DNA of 7,726 nucleotides, taken from NCBI GenBank assembly GCA_012517645.1, contig JAAYUR010000406.1, positions 1-7,726 on the forward strand. The letters run 5' to 3'. Of the stretch, positions 1 through 5,485 are shown piece by piece. The notes below the pieces were generated by a model. That model saw only the letters and a program-made list of their open reading frames with translations, was not told the origin of the DNA and did no database searches. Made by a program: the position numbers and the translations under genes. The stretch's first letter is position 1. Every line of letters starts with the position of its first letter. The DNA is from Treponema sp. (GTDB taxonomy: Bacteria; Spirochaetota; Spirochaetia; Treponematales; UBA12059).

Positions 1-47
1 CATACGATCCTCCACTCCTTCAGTGAGTGTCAGATCAGATTATAGCA
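1..47 (-). promoter_or_regulatory. Promoter, RBS and start codon of a leftward gene leaving the window
   Basis: On the minus strand there is a perfect extended -10 element, TGCTATAAT (47 down to 39), which predicts a transcription start near position 32. A GGAGG Shine-Dalgarno (13 to 9) lies 5 nt before an ATG at 3 to 1. Only the start codon of this gene is inside the window, so its product is unknown. No good -35 is visible, as is common for extended -10 promoters. A tandem CAGATCAGAT (31-40) overlaps the downstream edge of the -10 and could be part of a regulator site, which is speculative. The AT-rich base composition fits a promoter. Confidence 0.68.
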
Positions 48-195
48 CATACACATTAGTCATCCATACTATCCGACCGGGCCGTCCGAGCCAATCTCAA
101 AACGGAGAGGCGGCCTCGGGAATGAAATACCTTGTTCGCGAGGGGGAGGATTTGTACCCCGCCGCCCAGGACCGGGACCCGGGAGTCGCCCCCGG

Positions 196-219
196 AAAGA
201 AAAGCAGGGCCGCCGCCCT
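196..219 (-). terminator. Second (backup) terminator-like hairpin
   Basis: Read on the minus strand, AGGGC and GCCCT form a 5-bp GC-rich stem with a 4-nt loop, followed 2 nt later by TTTTCTTT. It lies downstream of the stronger hairpin at 254-292 and would act in tandem with it behind the leftward flavoprotein gene. The stem is short, so termination here is less certain. I see no gene between here and the promoter at 1-47. Confidence 0.42.
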
Positions 220-253
220 CGCCGAATCCCGTACGGCGCCGGGCGGCCCGCTT

Positions 254-292
254 AAGAAAATCCGCCGCCTCGGATGGACCTCCCGGCGGCGG
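254..292 (-). terminator. Intrinsic terminator of the flavoprotein gene
   Basis: On the minus strand, CCGCCGCC (292-285) pairs perfectly with GGCGGCGG (269-262) around a 15-nt loop. The stem is followed at once by ATTTTCTT. It begins 8 nt after the TGA stop of the leftward gene at 301-1791, which is the expected place for a Rho-independent terminator. The uridine run is interrupted by one C. Confidence 0.72.
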
Positions 293-300
293 CCCGGAAC

Positions 301-1791
301 TCAGTACCCCGCGGAGCGGGCCGCGTTCCGCCCGGCTTCCATCCCGAACACCAGGGGCGGAGTGTTGCCCGAGCCCCCGGCGTACCCCAGGCCTCCCCAT
401 TGGGCGGTGCCCTGAACCTCCCCGGCGGCGTAGAGGCCGCGGATCGGCTTTCCTTCGGTGGAGATCACCTCCATCCTCGTGTTGGTCTTTACGCCCCCCT
501 GGGTCATGAAGATGGTGCCGTAGGACTTGATCCCGTAGAAGGGCGGAGTCGAGACGGGGTAGTTCTCCTTCTTGCCGAACTGCGGATCCGCCCCGGCCGC
601 GGCGTTGGCGTTGACCTGGTCGATCGTGGCCCGGACGGCGTCGACCGGGAGGCCGAAGGCCTCGGCCAGGCCCTCCACGGTGTCGGCCTTCTTGACCCCG
701 TAGCCCTTGGCCAGCCACTGGTCGAAATTGCGGACCGGCAGCTTGGAAAAACCCCCGTTCCGGTCCACCGCGGCCTGATCGAAAACGATGATCGCCGTCT
801 GCTCGGGGATCGCGTCCAGGGCGGTCTCCCGGGGATCCTCGTCCTCTCCGTCCTCGTCCACGAAGCGCTTGCCCTCCAGGCTGAGCCAGACGTCGCCCTT
901 CCAGCGCTCGGCGAAACCCGAGGTGAGGGAGCCGAAACTGGTGGTTTTCTTGCCCTCCTCGGCGATGGCCCCGAAGTAGCCCACCAGGTAATCCATATGG
1001 ACCAGCCGGGCGCCGGCCTTCTCGGCCATGAGAAGGCCGTCCCCGACGGCGTGGGGCATGGTGACGGACCGGAGCTGGGCGTACTTGGGCATCCGGGCGG
1101 CGATCAGGTCGAAGTTGCTCCCGAAGCCGCCGGTGGCCAGGATGACCGCCTTCCCGAGATATTCCTTGGCACCCTCGGCGCCCTGGACCTTCACCCCCAC
1201 GACGGCGTCCTTGTACCGGATCAGATCCGTCACCCGGGTGGACGTGAGGATCGTGAGCTTGGCCTCGTAGGGCTTCATGGCCGCCCGCAGGACCTTGCAG
1301 TACTCCGCCGCGGAGTTCCTGGCCGGGGTGTACGTGCGGGGAACCGAATAGGGGCTATGCACGGGATCGATGAAGGGGCTCTGGGGGCTCGGCTCCAGGC
1401 CGTGGTCCACGAACCATTCCCAGACCTCGGCGGCCTTGTTCGCGTAGAGCATCAGGAGTTCCTGGTCGGCCTTGCCCTTGCCGATTCGATTGAGGTCCTT
1501 GGCGAAGAGTTCCACGGAGTCCTCGATCCCCTTGGCCTTCTGAAGGCGGGTTCCCGCTGCGCTGAAGGTCCCGGTGGCGATGGCCGTGCTGCCGCCCAGG
1601 TCCTTGTTCTTCTCGATCCACAGAACCTCGGAGCCCGCGTCCAGGGCGGCCCAGGCCGCGGCGTGGCCGGCCAGGCCGGACCCCACCACGATGACCCGGT
1701 CCGGGACCTTGCCGTCCCCGACGCATCCGGAAAGCGAGAGCACGAGCACAAGGACGGCCGAGATCGCCGTCGTCCGAATCCTTCGTGACAT
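301..1791 (-). CDS. Lipoprotein FAD-dependent oxidoreductase (fumarate reductase/KSTD-type flavoprotein superfamily)
   Basis: This 496-residue protein belongs to the FAD_binding_2 superfamily (fumarate and urocanate reductases, 3-ketosteroid dehydrogenases). It starts with a basic, hydrophobic signal ending in a lipobox LSGC, with Cys23 as the lipidated residue. The SRR at residues 2-4 leaves Tat export possible, which would suit a flavin protein. FAD-site motifs are GSGLAG (37-42), a Glu-Lys after strand 2 (60-61), LATGGFGSN (218-226), HAVGDG (247-252) and GLYAAGEV (452-459). The His and Arg of the fumarate reductase C-terminal HGxNRxGG motif are not there; the protein has a YAGGSG stretch at 470-475 instead. 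The substrate is therefore unknown and fumarate is doubtful. AGGAGG lies 5 nt before the ATG. It is divergent from an exported FMN-type protein, with overlapping promoters, and is followed by a terminator. No heme-binding CxxCH or FMN-attachment domain is present, so an external electron partner is expected. Confidence 0.92.
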   Translation of the reverse strand: MSRRIRTTAISAVLVLVLSLSGCVGDGKVPDRVIVVGSGLAGHAAAWAALDAGSEVLWIEKNKDLGGSTAIATGTFSAAGTRLQKAKGIEDSVELFAKDLNRIGKGKADQELLMLYANKAAEVWEWFVDHGLEPSPQSPFIDPVHSPYSVPRTYTPARNSAAEYCKVLRAAMKPYEAKLTILTSTRVTDLIRYKDAVVGVKVQGAEGAKEYLGKAVILATGGFGSNFDLIAARMPKYAQLRSVTMPHAVGDGLLMAEKAGARLVHMDYLVGYFGAIAEEGKKTTSFGSLTSGFAERWKGDVWLSLEGKRFVDEDGEDEDPRETALDAIPEQTAIIVFDQAAVDRNGGFSKLPVRNFDQWLAKGYGVKKADTVEGLAEAFGLPVDAVRATIDQVNANAAAGADPQFGKKENYPVSTPPFYGIKSYGTIFMTQGGVKTNTRMEVISTEGKPIRGLYAAGEVQGTAQWGGLGYAGGSGNTPPLVFGMEAGRNAARSAGY

Positions 1792-1804
1792 GATGTCCTC
1801 CTCG

Positions 1805-1860
1805 AATTATATTGACACCGTATATTTAACAGATTTATATATACATTGTCAATTTTAATT
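1805..1860. promoter_or_regulatory. Overlapping divergent promoters within an inverted repeat
   Basis: An AT-rich island between two divergent genes. Plus strand: TTGACA (1812-1817), 18 nt, then TATATA (1836-1841), giving a start near 1848. Minus strand: TTGACA (1852-1847), 17 nt, then TTAAAT (1829-1824), giving a start near 1817. Each -10 lies between the two perfect -35 boxes, so polymerase could occupy only one direction at a time. The outer arms, AATTATATTGACA (1805-1817) and the complement of TGTCAATTTTAATT (1847-1860), form a near-perfect inverted repeat that may also be an operator. Confidence 0.75.
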
Positions 1861-1871
1861 TTGGAGGTTCC

Positions 1872-2381
1872 ATGAAACGAGTACGAATCGCCGCGGTCGC
1901 GCTCCTTGCCGTGACCGCCCTCGGCTCGGCCTTCGGCCAGCCCAATCCCGGAGCCGCCCCGGGAACCGATGTACTGACGGCGGCGTCGGGCCAATACTAC
2001 TACGCCGCGTCCAGCTACTCTCCGGAAGCTTTGGCGGCGGCGCTGAAATCCTTTCCGTACCCGGGCTCGGTTACCGTCGCGACCGTCAACGAGGACGGCA
2101 CGCCCAACTTGGCCGTAGCGATCCCGGCCCTGAGCGCCGACGGGAAGTACCTCAGCTTCGGACTCGCGGACAATCGTACGAAGACGAACATGATCAAGCG
2201 CCTATACGCCGTCGTCTGCGTCTACGAATACAATCCCCGAGCGGAAAACAAGGCGGACCGGAACAAGGGCGCACGGATCATCCTGTCCTACCCTGGAGAC
2301 GAGGAGAACAAGTCCTTGAACGCCGGCAAGGAACGCCCGGCCTTATTCATGAGGATCGTGAAGATTCTTCCGTTGGGTTGA
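1872..2381 (+). CDS. Exported pyridoxamine 5'-phosphate oxidase-like (FMN split-barrel) protein
   Basis: The protein has 169 residues. Residues 1-22 form a typical Sec signal peptide (MKR, a hydrophobic core, then SAFG before Gln23), so the mature protein should act outside the cytoplasm. Residues 50 to about 125 resemble the PNPOx-like split barrel: GSVTVATVNEDGTPNLA (65-81) is the usual first two strands with a DG turn, followed by YLSFGLADNRTKTNM (93-107), where the T-K-x-N segment commonly contacts FMN phosphate. Most family members are cytoplasmic, so the signal peptide is unusual. GGAGG (1863-1867) lies 4 nt before the ATG. The gene is divergent from the lipoprotein flavoprotein and shares its promoter island, which suggests a common substrate or redox pathway; that is inference. 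It may bind FMN, F420 or heme, and the catalytic reaction cannot be read from the sequence. Confidence 0.85.
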   Translation: MKRVRIAAVALLAVTALGSAFGQPNPGAAPGTDVLTAASGQYYYAASSYSPEALAAALKSFPYPGSVTVATVNEDGTPNLAVAIPALSADGKYLSFGLADNRTKTNMIKRLYAVVCVYEYNPRAENKADRNKGARIILSYPGDEENKSLNAGKERPALFMRIVKILPLG

Positions 2382-2390
2382 TTCCCTCTC

Positions 2391-2425
2391 GGCCGGGGCT
2401 GCGAAACGCCCCGGCCTTGCCCTTT
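2391..2425 (+). terminator. GC-rich hairpin after the exported FMN-type protein gene
   Basis: GGCCGGGGC (2391-2399) and GCCCCGGCC (2408-2416) form a perfect 9-bp stem with an 8-nt loop, beginning 9 nt after the stop at 2381. The downstream tract TTGCCCTTT is only weakly T-rich, so this is a strong hairpin with a poor uridine tract. The same TTGCCC may serve as the -35 of the next promoter. Confidence 0.6.
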
Positions 2426-2445
2426 CCTCTCCTCGGTGCCACAAT
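2417..2445 (+). promoter_or_regulatory. Candidate promoter for a leaderless transcript of the ACT-domain gene
   Basis: TTGCCC (2417-2422), a 17-nt spacer and CACAAT (2440-2445) resemble a sigma-70 promoter, with each hexamer matching 4 of 6 consensus positions. The -10 ends 6 nt before the ATG at 2452, so transcription would start at or next to the start codon. The 25 nt before the ATG contain no Shine-Dalgarno sequence, which agrees with leaderless translation. Confidence 0.45.
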
Positions 2446-2451
2446 ATTCCC

Positions 2452-2997
2452 ATGGACAAGACCTATATCGTGATTTCCGCCGTCGGGGCGGACCGCGTCG
2501 GGATCGTGGACGACCTGTCGGGCATCGTGGCCGAGGCGGGCGGCAACATCGAAGAGAGCAAGATGTCCGTCCTGGGCGGCGAGTTCGCGGTGATGATGCT
2601 GGTGGCCGCGGAGGAATCCGCGGCGGTCGCCTTGGAGTCCCGGATGGCCGCGGCCGAATCGTCCTTGGGACTCCGGATCGGCGTCAAGCGCACCGCCGAA
2701 CAGCCCCGGCCCGAGGGAGGCCGGCCCTACTGCGTGGAAACCGTGTCCCTGGACGGCCGGGGTATCGTCCACGCGGTCAGCGCGGTCCTGCGCAAACGGG
2801 GCATCAACATCGAGGAGCTGGAAACCCGCACCGAGAGGGCACCCTTGACGGGAGCCCCCCTCTTCCGCCTTCGGGCGGACGTGGTGATCGGTCCCGGGAT
2901 CTCCGTGACCGCCTTGCGCCGGGAATTGGAGGAGCTTCAGACCGGCCAGGACCTCGATGTGATCTTGACGCCCCTGGTCCCGGCCCGGCTTGACTAG
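2452..2997 (+). CDS. Tandem ACT-domain protein, GcvR-like
   Basis: This 181-residue cytoplasmic protein is built from two ACT domains, at about 4-75 and 93-175. The first carries the pattern of the GcvR/ACT_6 group: GADRVGIVDDLS (12-23), GGNIEESKMSVLGGEFAVMML (30-50). The second has SLDGRGIVHAVSAVL (99-113) and GINIEEL (117-123). In Escherichia coli, GcvR (about 190 residues) binds glycine and restrains GcvA, the activator of the glycine cleavage operon. ACT pairs of this type bind amino acids, but no gcv gene or GcvA is in view, so the ligand and target here are unknown. No Shine-Dalgarno precedes the ATG; a promoter ending 6 nt upstream suggests a leaderless mRNA. The next gene follows after 62 nt and may be co-transcribed. 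Confidence 0.88.
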   Translation: MDKTYIVISAVGADRVGIVDDLSGIVAEAGGNIEESKMSVLGGEFAVMMLVAAEESAAVALESRMAAAESSLGLRIGVKRTAEQPRPEGGRPYCVETVSLDGRGIVHAVSAVLRKRGINIEELETRTERAPLTGAPLFRLRADVVIGPGISVTALRRELEELQTGQDLDVILTPLVPARLD

Positions 2998-3009
2998 AGC
3001 TCCGCGCGT

Positions 3010-3034
3010 GCGGGCCGGTTTCGAAGCGGCCCGC
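3010..3034. other. GC-rich inverted repeat between two genes
   Basis: GCGGGCCG (3010-3017) and CGGCCCGC (3027-3034) can form a perfect 8-bp stem with a 9-nt loop, in the 62-nt gap between the ACT-domain gene and the following unknown gene. No T-rich tract follows on either strand, so this is not a normal intrinsic terminator. It could be an mRNA-stabilising or processing hairpin, or a weak attenuator. Confidence 0.45.
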
Positions 3035-3059
3035 GCCGCCGCGGCCCCCTAGGAGGACC

Positions 3060-3458
3060 ATGTTCCACCCCAAGACCACCGAATGGGATGCGCGGATGAA
3101 GGAGATGTTCGACCGCATCGACTCCATCCTGGAGGACCGCTACCACGGCTCCTGGAAACTTCGGCGCAACCGGCCCGAGCGGGGCGCAACCGCGAACCCC
3201 GAGGCGGACGGCCTTTTCAACGTGGGGGTGTTCTTCACTCCCGGGTTCGGGAGCCGCCTGGGCCGGGGCTACCTGGTGGAGATCGTCTTGGCCACGGAGG
3301 AGGCGGTGCCTCGGGCCAAACGGGACGAGATCGAGCTCTTCGTCCGGGACCTGCTTCTGGAATTCCTGCCCGTATACTTCCCCGGCCGCAGGCTGACCGT
3401 GGAGCGGGACGGCTCGATGTACAAGATCCGGGGGGACCTGGGCCTGGGCGTGGTCTGA
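3060..3458 (+). CDS. Conserved-looking protein of unknown function
   Basis: This 132-residue protein has no signal peptide and no membrane segment. I cannot assign it to a named family. The start is set by AGGAGG (3051-3056) just before the ATG. Residues 8-28 look like an amphipathic helix (WDARMKEMFDRIDSILEDRY). A polar stretch with RPERGATANPEADGLF (38-53) then leads into a likely beta region, NVGVFFTPGFGSRLGRGYLVEI (54-75), with glycine-rich turns. Further on come a helix (about 85-104) and a final strand pair, LTVERDGSMYKI (113-124). The NPExDGLF and GFGSxxGRGY stretches look like conserved functional loops rather than random coding sequence. Codon use matches the neighbours. It may share a transcript with the upstream ACT-domain gene, though a GC hairpin lies between them. 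The sequence recalls proteins I associate with spirochaetes, which is unverified. Confidence 0.8.
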   Translation: MFHPKTTEWDARMKEMFDRIDSILEDRYHGSWKLRRNRPERGATANPEADGLFNVGVFFTPGFGSRLGRGYLVEIVLATEEAVPRAKRDEIELFVRDLLLEFLPVYFPGRRLTVERDGSMYKIRGDLGLGVV

Positions 3459-3481
3459 CGGGGTGTTGAACGGCTCGAATC

Positions 3482-3495
3482 CTTGATTTCCCCGG
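3482..3495 (+). repeat. Left copy of a 14-bp direct repeat flanking the toxin-antitoxin operon
   Basis: CTTGATTTCCCCGG occurs here and again at 4197-4210. The two copies bracket the toxin-antitoxin operon, 715 bp apart, and each supplies the -35-like TTGATT of the gene after it. Both copies are followed by a related CGC(T)ACTATA stretch. Confidence 0.75.
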
Positions 3496-3528
3496 TGGTT
3501 CTCGCTACTATATAGCTAAGCTTAGCTA
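3483..3528 (+). promoter_or_regulatory. Promoter and palindromic operator of the toxin-antitoxin operon
   Basis: TTGATT (3483-3488), a 17-nt spacer and TACTAT (3506-3511) form a plausible promoter; TATATA (3509-3514) is an alternative -10 with a longer spacer. Touching it is a perfect 16-bp palindrome, TAGCTAAGCTTAGCTA (3513-3528), placed across the expected transcription start. Phd/YefM antitoxins bind palindromes in this position to repress their own operons, so this is the likely autoregulatory operator. Confidence 0.72.
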
Positions 3529-3549
3529 GGCTAATTTGTCGAGGCCGCC

Positions 3550-3795
3550 ATGTCCCAAGTAAACGTTTTCCAGGCAAAGACGGAGTTCTCCAAGCTTCTG
3601 GCCCGCATCGAGGACGGGTCGGAGGAAGAAATCGTGGTCGCCCGGAACGGAAAACCTGTCGCACGGCTGGTACGATGGGAAGGTCCGGATATTCGGAATC
3701 GGATCGGGATAGCCAAGGGCCTTTTCCGTGTGCCCGAGGATTTCGACGAGGATAATTCGCTTATCCGGGAGCTCTTCGAGGGCGGGCCGCGATGA
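3550..3795 (+). CDS. Phd/YefM-family antitoxin
   Basis: This 81-residue protein has the N-terminal Phd/YefM dimerisation and DNA-binding domain: VNVFQAKTEFSKLLARIEDG (4-23), followed by the strand IVVARNGKPVARLV (28-41). Residues 50-81, with GIAKGLFRVPEDFDEDN and IRELFEGG, form the acidic tail that usually wraps the toxin. The family neutralises a partner toxin and represses its own operon, and the 16-bp palindrome at 3513-3528 is its probable site. Its stop overlaps the toxin start in an ATGA (3792-3795), so the two are translationally coupled. A modest GAGG lies 5 nt before the ATG. The pairing of a Phd-type antitoxin with a PIN toxin is common. Confidence 0.92.
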   Translation: MSQVNVFQAKTEFSKLLARIEDGSEEEIVVARNGKPVARLVRWEGPDIRNRIGIAKGLFRVPEDFDEDNSLIRELFEGGPR

Positions 3796-4178
3796 ATCTG
3801 CTCCTGGATACCCATGTCGCGCTCTGGGCCATCACGGACGACCTCCGCTTGAGCGCGGAAGCCCGGAGTCGCATCCTGGATCCCAAGATCCGGGTGTTCT
3901 ACAGCGTCGCCTCCATGTGGGAGACGGCGATCAAGCATTCCCTGAAACCGGATCGAATCCCCGTCTCGGGGGCGGAATTCCTCCACTTCTGCGAGAAGGC
4001 GGGATACGAGGGTCTGCCGCTCCGGGATCGACACGTACTGGCACTCGAATCCCTGCCGCATCTACATTCGGATCCCTTCGACCGCATTCTCGTCGCCCAA
4101 GCCCGGGCGGAAGCCCTGCTTCTTCTCACCCGGGACTCCGTTCTGGCCGAGTATGGCGAAAATATCCTGTTGATCTGA
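3792..4178 (+). CDS. PIN-domain ribonuclease toxin (VapC-like)
   Basis: This 128-residue protein is of the usual size for a VapC/PIN toxin and fits the Sll0205-like subgroup. The acidic metal-binding residues are all present: Asp6 in LLLDTHV, Glu44 in SMWETAIK, Asp94 and Asp97 in SDPFDRIL, and Asp115 in LTRDS. The nuclease fold therefore looks intact and active. Such toxins cut specific RNAs (tRNAs or rRNA) when the antitoxin is degraded; the target here is unknown. The gene overlaps the antitoxin gene by 4 nt and relies on coupling, since it has no separate promoter. No terminator is visible in the 52 nt before the next gene, so read-through into the beta-propeller gene is possible. Confidence 0.93.
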   Translation: MNLLLDTHVALWAITDDLRLSAEARSRILDPKIRVFYSVASMWETAIKHSLKPDRIPVSGAEFLHFCEKAGYEGLPLRDRHVLALESLPHLHSDPFDRILVAQARAEALLLLTRDSVLAEYGENILLI

Positions 4179-4196
4179 AGCCCGGGCGAACTTCGT

Positions 4197-4210
4197 CTTG
4201 ATTTCCCCGG
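4197..4210 (+). repeat. Right copy of the 14-bp direct repeat
   Basis: This is identical to 3482-3495 (CTTGATTTCCCCGG) and lies 18 nt after the toxin stop. It overlaps the -35 of the promoter for the next gene. Sequence directly upstream of the two copies does not match, so the shared block has a sharp left edge. Confidence 0.75.
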
Positions 4211-4224
4211 CCGCGCACTATACT
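4198..4224 (+). promoter_or_regulatory. Promoter for a leaderless transcript of the beta-propeller gene
   Basis: TTGATT (4198-4203), a 15-nt spacer and TATACT (4219-4224, 5 of 6 consensus) form a promoter. Only GGAACC separates the -10 from the ATG at 4231, which places the predicted start of transcription on the A of the start codon. No Shine-Dalgarno is present. The spacer is short, so the -35 contribution may be weak. Confidence 0.6.
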
Positions 4225-4230
4225 GGAACC

Positions 4231-5286
4231 ATGACGATCTCCGATTTCCTGTCCATCCGGTGGGGCGGGATCGAGGGCCCCCTGATCGAGCCTCCCCGGC
4301 TCTCCCCCGTCGTGGCGGATCCGAGTTTCCTCTTCCCCGAGGAGACGCCCGGCGGGGACTGGGAACTTTTCGCCCACTCCGCCTGGGGGATCCATCGGTA
4401 TACCTCCCCGGACGGAGCGAGGTGGACCGAACGGGGCATCGCCGTCCACAACGCCATGCGGGCCTTCGTCCGCCCCCTGGACGGGGAGCGGCTGTGCCCG
4501 GACGAGGGGCCGCCGGCCGGGAGCGGCCTTCGCGGCGCCGTCCCGACGGCCGCAGGCCCCGAAGGAAAGCGGACCGAACCCCGCTTCGGCCTCTACTACG
4601 AGGCCTACCCGCCCCTGGCACTGCCCCTGACCGCCCTGCCCTTCCGCCGGCGCTGGAGATCCCGGATCGCCCTTTCCACGAGCTCCGACCTGGAGCGATG
4701 GCCCCCCGGCCGGACCCTGGTATCCCCCCTCCTTCCTTGGATGCGGGACCGATCCCTAGGCTTCGCGGTGTCCAACCCCTGCCTGGTACGGGACTGGACC
4801 GACACGTATCGGCTTTACTTCTCCGCGTCCCTGGCCTGGATCGAGGACTGCGGCTTCTGCGAACCCCGGTACATCGGCCTGGCCCGGGGGGCCTCCCCGG
4901 AGGGACCCTTCACGCCCGAGACGGAACCCGTCATCGACCCGGCCCGGGATCCGACGCCAGGAGTCCTGGGCGCGGGGGCGATCAAGGTTCTCCCCCTGTC
5001 GGACGGCTACATCGGCCTCCAGAACAAGATCTACCGGGATTCCGGCGGGCGCTCCCGCTCGGCCCTCTTCGTCCTGCGCTCCGAGGACGGGATTTCCTGG
5101 GAACCCGCCCGTCCGGAACCCCTGATCGCCCCGGATGCGGGCTGGACGGCCTCCCACGTCTACGCCTGCGACTGCCGGTTCCGGGAATCCGAGGGCCGCT
5201 GGTACCTCTACTTCAACGCCCGGGACGGCTGGCGGATCAGCGAGGGCCGGGAGAGGATCGGACGGATCGTCGGAACGGCGGTCTAA
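4231..5286 (+). CDS. GH43-like five-bladed beta-propeller protein (putative glycosidase)
   Basis: This 351-residue protein has no signal peptide, so it is probably cytoplasmic. It shows the repeated blade pattern of GH43/GH32-type propellers: ADPSFLF (29-35) with Asp30 in the position of the usual catalytic base, LFAHSAWGIHRYTSPDGARW (46-65), ALSTSSDLERW (147-157), SNPCLVRDWTDTYRLYFSAS (181-200), IGLARGASPEGPF (215-227), ALFVLRSEDGISW (278-290) and CRFRESEGRWYLYFNARDGW (315-334). Glu124 and Glu211 are possible acid residues. A hydrophilic insert at about 84-119 separates the first two blades. The substrate is unknown. An upstream in-frame TTG exists at 4198, but it falls inside the promoter; the ATG at 4231 sits 6 nt after TATACT and is preferred. 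The protein could also be a non-enzymatic sugar-binding propeller. Confidence 0.8.
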   Translation: MTISDFLSIRWGGIEGPLIEPPRLSPVVADPSFLFPEETPGGDWELFAHSAWGIHRYTSPDGARWTERGIAVHNAMRAFVRPLDGERLCPDEGPPAGSGLRGAVPTAAGPEGKRTEPRFGLYYEAYPPLALPLTALPFRRRWRSRIALSTSSDLERWPPGRTLVSPLLPWMRDRSLGFAVSNPCLVRDWTDTYRLYFSASLAWIEDCGFCEPRYIGLARGASPEGPFTPETEPVIDPARDPTPGVLGAGAIKVLPLSDGYIGLQNKIYRDSGGRSRSALFVLRSEDGISWEPARPEPLIAPDAGWTASHVYACDCRFRESEGRWYLYFNARDGWRISEGRERIGRIVGTAV

Positions 5287-5485
5287 CCCTCTAGTGTTAC
5301 GAAGCTTGTGAACGTGGAAGCGGCTCGGGCTCCGTCCTTCCGAGCGCCTCGGAGTCCCCCGGGTCCGGAACCGCAGGAACTGCCGGAATTTCCGCCCGGC
5401 CGGGAGCCCTGAACGCGAATTCCGCCGGGCTAAGGGCCCCTGTTCCGTGCCAGAGTGGCCTCATTGAGACACCAAGGAGGTCTGT
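5287..5485. other. Intergenic region with several GC-rich inverted repeats, no gene seen
   Basis: These 199 nt hold no convincing reading frame. GCTCGG (5323-5328) and CCGAGC (5340-5345) could form a 6-bp hairpin, without a T tract, after the beta-propeller gene. CGGAATTTCCG (5384-5394) is a small palindrome, and GCCCGGC (5394-5400) pairs with GCCGGGC (5424-5430). AATTTCCGCCCGGC and AATTCCGCCGGGC form an imperfect direct repeat. I cannot place a clear promoter for the gene at 5486, although one is expected here. Confidence 0.5.

Noticed and set aside
23..415. A plus-strand open frame in the region left of the flavoprotein
   Set aside because: It has no RBS, crosses both terminator hairpins and the end of the flavoprotein gene, and has no recognisable motif.
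274..1788. A 504-codon open frame on the plus strand opposite the flavoprotein gene
   Set aside because: The minus-strand frame has a lipobox, FAD motifs, RBS and terminator. The plus-strand translation shows no known motif and is open because GC-rich DNA has few stop codons.
3469..3493. Possible terminator after the unknown gene at 3060-3458
   Set aside because: Only short, distant GC matches can pair, and no T tract follows; I see no terminator there.
4260..5294. A 344-codon plus-strand frame overlapping the beta-propeller gene
   Set aside because: Its translation is Arg/Pro/Gly-rich low-complexity sequence, while the other frame carries regular propeller blade motifs.
5298..5315. Symmetry around AAGCTT (GTTACGAAGCTTGTGAAC) after the beta-propeller gene
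   Set aside because: Only the outer three and inner three base pairs match and the middle three do not, so it is not a convincing operator.
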